A stretch of 64,000 bases of DNA, from NCBI GenBank assembly GCA_964017235.1, contig OZ024940.1, forward strand, positions 3,534,001-3,598,000. Reading direction: 5' to 3'. The position numbers and the translations under genes are program-made. The DNA comes from Sabellastarte sp. h YS-2021 (lineage: Eukaryota; Annelida; Polychaeta; Sabellida; Sabellidae). Positions 60,301-64,000 of the stretch are shown piece by piece. The notes under the pieces are model-generated. The model worked only from the letters and a program-made list of their open reading frames with translations, ran no database searches and had not been told where the DNA came from. Within the stretch, counting starts at the first letter, position 1. Each line of letters begins with the position of its first letter.

Positions 60301-63300
60301 AAATACACTGAGGATCACAACTGACCTCATGAGTTCACCATTATTTATGTCCATCATGGTAATCTGTAATACCCGAGACATCTGTCTAGTTGAGTTAACC
60401 TACTTAGGGAACCAATCCAATCACTATTGTGTTAGCATTTCAGCCACATAAGCACACATAACTCGTAAAAGATTTATAACAACCACAAAAACACCTATAA
60501 CCACAAAGGATCCAGGAAATTATGTTGCCTATTATAATGCAAACCGATACCTCAGCGTTTACAGATTATCCTGTCAATAATGAAAAAGTAAAAATTTTGT
60601 ATAACCACAGATGATGCAGCAGTCACAGGAGCCCCAGTAACCACAAAAGCCCCAACAACCACAGGCACACCAATAACCACCACAGCTCCTGTACCCACAA
60701 GTGATACCTCAATCATTGATGCCAGTATAACCATAGATAGTGATAAAACCTCAAAAACATCTTCATTCCCAGGGGTTACTACAACTAGAGATTCCTCAAT
60801 AACCACAGACAAGTCTATAACCACAGAGGATTTTACAAACGAAGGGGCTACTGATGCTACTGTGGCTGCTACATTACAAGATATCTCAACAACAGGAAAA
60901 CCTACAACTAAAGGTAGTCAATTGGTGTCTTGTGTTTATTTCAAATTAAAAATAAAAGGAATTTGCCGTTTTTCTAGGTCAACACATTCATGTATATCTA
61001 ATCAATTAAATTACCCTATTTTACAAGAAAATATTGCACAACGTGATTGTTCTATATGTTTGACCAAGATTTTCTATTTTATCTTCTACAGTTTACACAG
61101 AAAAGCAATATTGATAATGTCCTTGATGTACATGTATTTGTAAGTGATAAATATTGTTGTTTGGTCTTTAATTAGTGTTCCGGGGGCCACGGTGGCAGAG
61201 TGGTAACACTCTCGCCTCCCACCTCTGAGGCCGGGGTTCGGTTTCCAGCACGGCCTCAAGTGGGAAAGCTGGTAGTTGCTTGCCGTTGGTCGGCAGTTTA
61301 CAGTACAGAACCCTAACAAACTGTATGTACTGGTTTCCTCTGCCCTTCCAACTACCCGTCGTGATATGACCTGTACAGTGTTGAAAGCGATGTAAATCCC
61401 CAAATAAAATAAAATTAATTAGTTTTCCAATTACTAATCTATATATACCTGAAACATGAGGCCAAGTAAATTTAACTTTATGGACAACAAACTGCTAACA
61501 CATCAATCAGCTTTTAAGTTTTTGACAAGATTATAAATTGTTAAAGTTAATAAATAAAAATACAATTTCATTATTGGCATAAAATATGAAAGTACATGTT
61601 TATTGTTAATTCAAATTAGTATAAGAATTATCTCAGAAGAATGTCTTTCTAAACATTCTGAGTTTTATCATTTTTCTATTCATTGAGACACTTTAGAAAC
61701 ACAATAAAACTACACTTATATATAACTGCACCTTTTATATCAACTCAAGTAACTATGGGGACACAGACTTTAGAAAAACCACAAAAATAAACATAACCAC
61801 ATTGCCTCTTAAAACTAACAAAAATTACCACTGAAATACTTAAAATCACTGAAATAACCACAGGTTCAGTCAGAAAAACATACATAATAACAAGCCCAAA
61901 CTAATACCTGCCCTATCGCAGATTATCCTGTTAATAATAGAACGGTGACAAATGTTCATGTAACCACAGATGATGCAGGAATCACAGGAGCCCTAATAAC
62001 CACAAAAGTCTCTACAACCACGGGAGGTGCCATAACGACCACAGCTCATATATCCACAGATGTTGCCACAAGCACCGATGCTGGTATAACCACGGGTAGC
62101 AAGACAGCCACAAAAACTTCTGAAACCGCAGAGGTTGCAACAACCAGAGGTTCTTCAAGAACTGCAGATGATTTTATAACCACAGAGGGCCCAACAAACA
62201 TGGAGGCTACTGACACTGCTATGGCCACGGGTAGCAAGACAGCCACAAAAACTTCTGAAACCGCAGAGGTTGCAACAACCAGAGGTTCTTCAAGAACTGC
62301 AGATGATTTTATAACCACAGAGGGCCCAACAAACATGGAGGCTACTGACACTGCTATGGCCACGGGTAGCAAGACAGCCACAAAAACTTCTGAAACCGCA
62401 GAGGTTGCAACAACCAGAGGTTCTTCAAGAACTGCAGATGATTTTATAACCACAGAGGGCCCAACAAACATGGAGGCTACTGACACTGCTATGTCTGCTA
62501 CAACCACCCCCGTTCAGAATACAGTAAAACAGATCCAAACAACAGGAGAAGCTACAACTGAAGGTAGTCTGTAGGCATTTTGTGTCTTTTCAACCCAAGA
62601 AACAAAGAATTCTGGGGCCGTATTCATGAAAGGTCTTAGCCAAGTCTTAGGCTTAAGTGGACTATATTTTTATAGAAAAGTTAAGCCTAAGACTTGGCTA
62701 AGACCTTTCATGAATACGGCCCCAGGCTTTTGGCTTAAGTCAAAAGGGTTTTACATCCTATTCAACAGCCAGGTTCATTAAAAACAGACAAGCATTCACA
62801 ACCACCACAACACCACTAATGTTATATCAACAGCTTAAGTAACCACCACATTAACTGTAAGTACAGTGGAACTAGTAACAGATCATCTAACATATGCTAA
62901 AAAATTATTACATAGACACCAAACAATAAACAAACTCCTGTCAATCACTGATGATCCGATTAATGAACAAACAATATCACCTTGTATAACCACAGGTGAT
63001 GATACAAGCACAGTGATTGAAGTAACCACAGAAGTTCCCACAACCAAACTGGCATCAATAACCACAGTGGAACCTTCAACCCAAGTGACCGCTACAAGGG
63101 GTGATATAACCACAATAAGCCCCTTGTCAACAACACCAGAGGCTCTTAAAACCACTCCAGAACAAATTACAGTGATGGAGACAACATTAGGACCAACTGT
63201 AACTGGAGGTGAGGTTATTCATGATGCAAGTGGGTGGGCACATATGGTGTTGTAGTGGTTGTACACTTGCCTATCACTATTGAGGCTGTGGGTTTGGAAC

Positions 63301-64000
63301 TAACACACTGTTTCCACCATATAATCAACTCATGAAATCACACATGCTGTAAATGTGATAAAAACCCTTATTATATACAGTAACATTAACCCAAACCCTT
63401 TTTTTGTGATTTTTTTCATATTTTTCAAAAAAGTAAGTTGATTCACTTTTGTGAGTGGTTACATGGGTTATATACGTTATCGCTTTAATAAAATTCAGTG
63501 TCTGATATTCCTATATTTTTCCCATGAAACTACAATAAACCTAAGACATGTGCAATATACCAGTTCTTTGTGTCATTTTAATACACAGAAGTATTTGCAG
63601 CAAGTATACACAAATATCCCAGAGTCTCTGACACAAGTTATGTCTTTGGTCTTACTGTTAGGTTCCTACTCACACTTTATGCAAGCTGAAACACTCCACC
63701 TTCTTATTGCCAGAGTTCCTTTTTTTGCACAACTCTTTCTGTTGAGCCATTTTAGCTAATGTCGCAGACTTGTACACTTTACCCCATCTTTATAAGTACA
63801 GGTAGCACACCATTTTTGGGGAATTGAGAGAATTTGGTTCATCATCAAGACTATACATTCTCCTGTTGTCTCCCTGTTGCATGTCTGATTATAGTGCTAG
63901 TACATTGTGTGATAATGTTTACCATATCTATATTCATTCAGATGTTACCAGTAATGTAGTGGGTACAACTACTCAACTGTTGGTTTCTACAACTGATGCA
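54350..64000 (+). CDS. Gene C: vWA protein with long multi-exon mucin stalk, 3' part beyond window
   Basis: Ten exons in frame give 957 residues so far: 54350-54559, 57028-57125, 57491-57625, 58102-58316, 58624-59298, 59918-60238, 60611-60913, 61922-62563, 62996-63208, 63942-64000 (cut). The ATG has a purine-context 'acaatATGGCC'. The signal peptide (SIFHVSLFLLGLCGVSFA) is followed by QVCTDTIDLTIMLDSTSQVG. vWA continues with TRLNFMQYDSSVLVSGNYL, YMGGATRDTGAALSFYL, NVILLLMAGPSVD, ILIMGVTANVDLDEV and SSPRVASQNYFLY. The stalk is Thr/Pro-rich and probably heavily O-glycosylated. By analogy with genes A and B a transmembrane/Cys exon should follow outside the window. vWA phases (0, 2, 2, 1) equal those of gene B. 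The MIDAS motif is incomplete (DSTSQ, MAG in place of the usual DxSxS and TDG). Inferred surface receptor or adhesion protein; ligand unknown. Confidence 0.87.
54653..54840 (+). mobile_element. tRNA-derived SINE fragment in gene C intron 1
   Basis: 'gaggcatggtagcagtggca' followed by 'catacttgcctcccag' and a B-box-like 'ttcgaatccc' form a tRNA-like head; the body is weakly similar to family 1. Confidence 0.5.
56528..56685 (+). mobile_element. family 2 tRNA-derived SINE, diverged
   Basis: 'cccttggtagcttagggggt' and 'cagcaagtttgccatctc' form the head; 'tcacctctgtgtgggttcc' and 'tatatgaccctggcagttaa' match the copy at 57901-58055. Confidence 0.78.
57901..58055 (+). mobile_element. family 2 tRNA-derived SINE, best copy
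   Basis: Head 'ggtccacggtagccttgtgg' then 'ttagcaagtttggcatc' (A box), B box 'gggttcaactccc', body 'tgaggacctgtcccaatata' and tail 'ttgaacgggacgtgaaaaac'. It ends 46 bp before the gene C exon at 58102. It lacks a pairable acceptor stem end, so it is a SINE and not a tRNA gene. Confidence 0.85.
58624..59298 (+). CDS. Gene C stalk exon 1: TTTTxP mucin repeats
   Basis: A 675-bp phase 1-1 exon of 6-7 residue units (TTTTIP, TTTTMP, TTTTVP, TTTTDAP). They are organised into a 168-bp (56-residue) larger unit: the 'cctatgac' landmark ATG occurs at 58737, 58905 and 59073. It ends GEATSEG. The 244-codon antisense Val-rich frame is a shadow. Confidence 0.92.
59918..60238 (+). CDS. Gene C stalk exon 2
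   Basis: Phase 1-1; starts after 'tatatag' at 59917 or the in-frame alternative 'ctacag' at 59923. It encodes TTT/TTE/TTD-rich sequence (FPMTTEILTTTETHVTTEDH ...) ending VETPTEG just before 'gtagt', the same ending style as the other stalk exons. Confidence 0.8.
60611..60913 (+). CDS. Gene C stalk exon 3, with a shifted upstream part
   Basis: Encodes DDAAVTGAPVTTKAPTTTGT and further Ser/Thr-rich sequence ending TTGKPTTKG. The homologous exon at 61922 starts 49 bp earlier relative to the 'gatgatgca' landmark. Here that upstream part has lost 2 bp, so using the matching acceptor (60564) would run into a stop. The exon must use the weak acceptor 'ataaccacag' at 60610, or it is decaying. Confidence 0.6.
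61182..61414 (+). mobile_element. tRNA-derived SINE, family 1
   Basis: Head 'ggggccacggtggcagagtg', body 'actgtatgtactggtttcct', A-rich tail. A 14-bp duplication with one mismatch flanks it: TTAATTAGTGTTCC (61168-61181) and TTAATTAGTTTTCC (61415-61428). It lies in the gene C intron between stalk exons 3 and 4. Confidence 0.92.
61922..62563 (+). CDS. Gene C stalk exon 4 with perfect 135-bp triplication
   Basis: Starts after 'ccctatcgcag'. Encodes DYPVNNRTVTNVHVTTDDAG and Thr-rich sequence, then three copies of a 45-residue unit (starting TGSKTATKTSETAEVATTRG, closing TNMEATDTAM), ending TGEATTEG. Phase 1-1. Confidence 0.87.
62091..62493. repeat. 135-bp coding tandem repeat, three identical copies
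   Basis: 'cacgggtagcaagacagcca' starts at 62091, 62226 and 62361. The three copies look identical over their shared length, so the duplication is recent; 135 is divisible by three and the protein frame is preserved. Confidence 0.96.
62613..62724. mobile_element. 112-bp hairpin MITE, perfect 44-bp stem
   Basis: Starts TGGGGCCGTATTCATGAAAG and ends with the exact reverse complement; 44 bp pair perfectly around a 24-base loop. It begins 49 bp after stalk exon 4. The perfect pairing implies a recent insertion; transcribed, it would form a very stable hairpin. Confidence 0.93.
62996..63208 (+). CDS. Gene C stalk exon 5
   Basis: Starts after 'tgtataaccacag' and encodes GDDTSTVIEVTTEVPTTKLA and more, ending TTLGPTVTGG, phase 1-1. 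Its start (ataaccacag|gtgatgat) matches the probable start of the exon at 60611 (ataaccacag|atgatgca). Confidence 0.78.
63942..64000 (+). CDS. Gene C stalk exon 6, truncated by the window
   Basis: After 'tattcattcag' the frame continues as DVTSNVVGTTTQLLVSTTDA to the last base, in phase with the preceding exon. Confidence 0.72.

Overview
This window looks like animal nuclear DNA. It is AT-rich, with long introns bounded by GT-AG sites, many tRNA-derived SINEs, miniature inverted-repeat elements, minisatellites and a large satellite array. The SINE tails (ending near 'gaaagcgacgtaaaaccc' or 'gttgaacgggacgtgaaaa') and the von Willebrand factor A (vWA)/mucin membrane proteins suggest a lophotrochozoan invertebrate, possibly a mollusc. 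That placement is an inference; no organism-specific gene is present.

Positions 1-16430 hold a tandem satellite with a 167-168 bp monomer (about 80 monomers). It is arranged in a higher-order pattern: a 5500-bp unit is duplicated almost perfectly (4947-10470 and 10447-15970), and 1-2963 recurs 7088 bp downstream. Each large repeat carries a copy of the same 980-bp terminal-inverted-repeat (hAT-like) element. The array ends about 55 bp before a coding exon.

From 16486 to the right edge, three paralogous plus-strand genes lie head to tail; I reconstructed them exon by exon with consistent splice phases. Gene A (16486-27571) lacks its 5' part here: only the end of its vWA domain is present, followed by a Thr-rich stalk, a transmembrane helix, an extreme cysteine cluster and a Pro-rich, CxxC/His-rich tail. 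Gene B (34366-42384) appears complete: signal peptide, vWA domain, Ser/Thr-rich stalk, transmembrane helix, Cys cluster and a short tail. Gene C (54350 to beyond 64000) has a signal peptide, a vWA domain and at least six mucin-like Thr/Pro stalk exons before the window ends. All three share intron phases (0, 2, 2 inside vWA; 1-1 for stalk exons). Their metal-binding MIDAS residues are degraded where visible. They look like a tandemly duplicated family of surface proteins with variable-length mucin stalks.

The spaces between and within the genes are filled with mobile-element debris: at least two tRNA-SINE families, several MITE-like elements (a 225-bp element occurs twice in gene A, and a perfect 44-bp-stem hairpin follows a gene C exon), a LINE C-terminal relic, a 5S-like fragment, and minisatellites with periods of 69, about 147 and about 155 bp. 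I see no bacterial-type operon, CRISPR array, rRNA operon or convincing functional tRNA gene.
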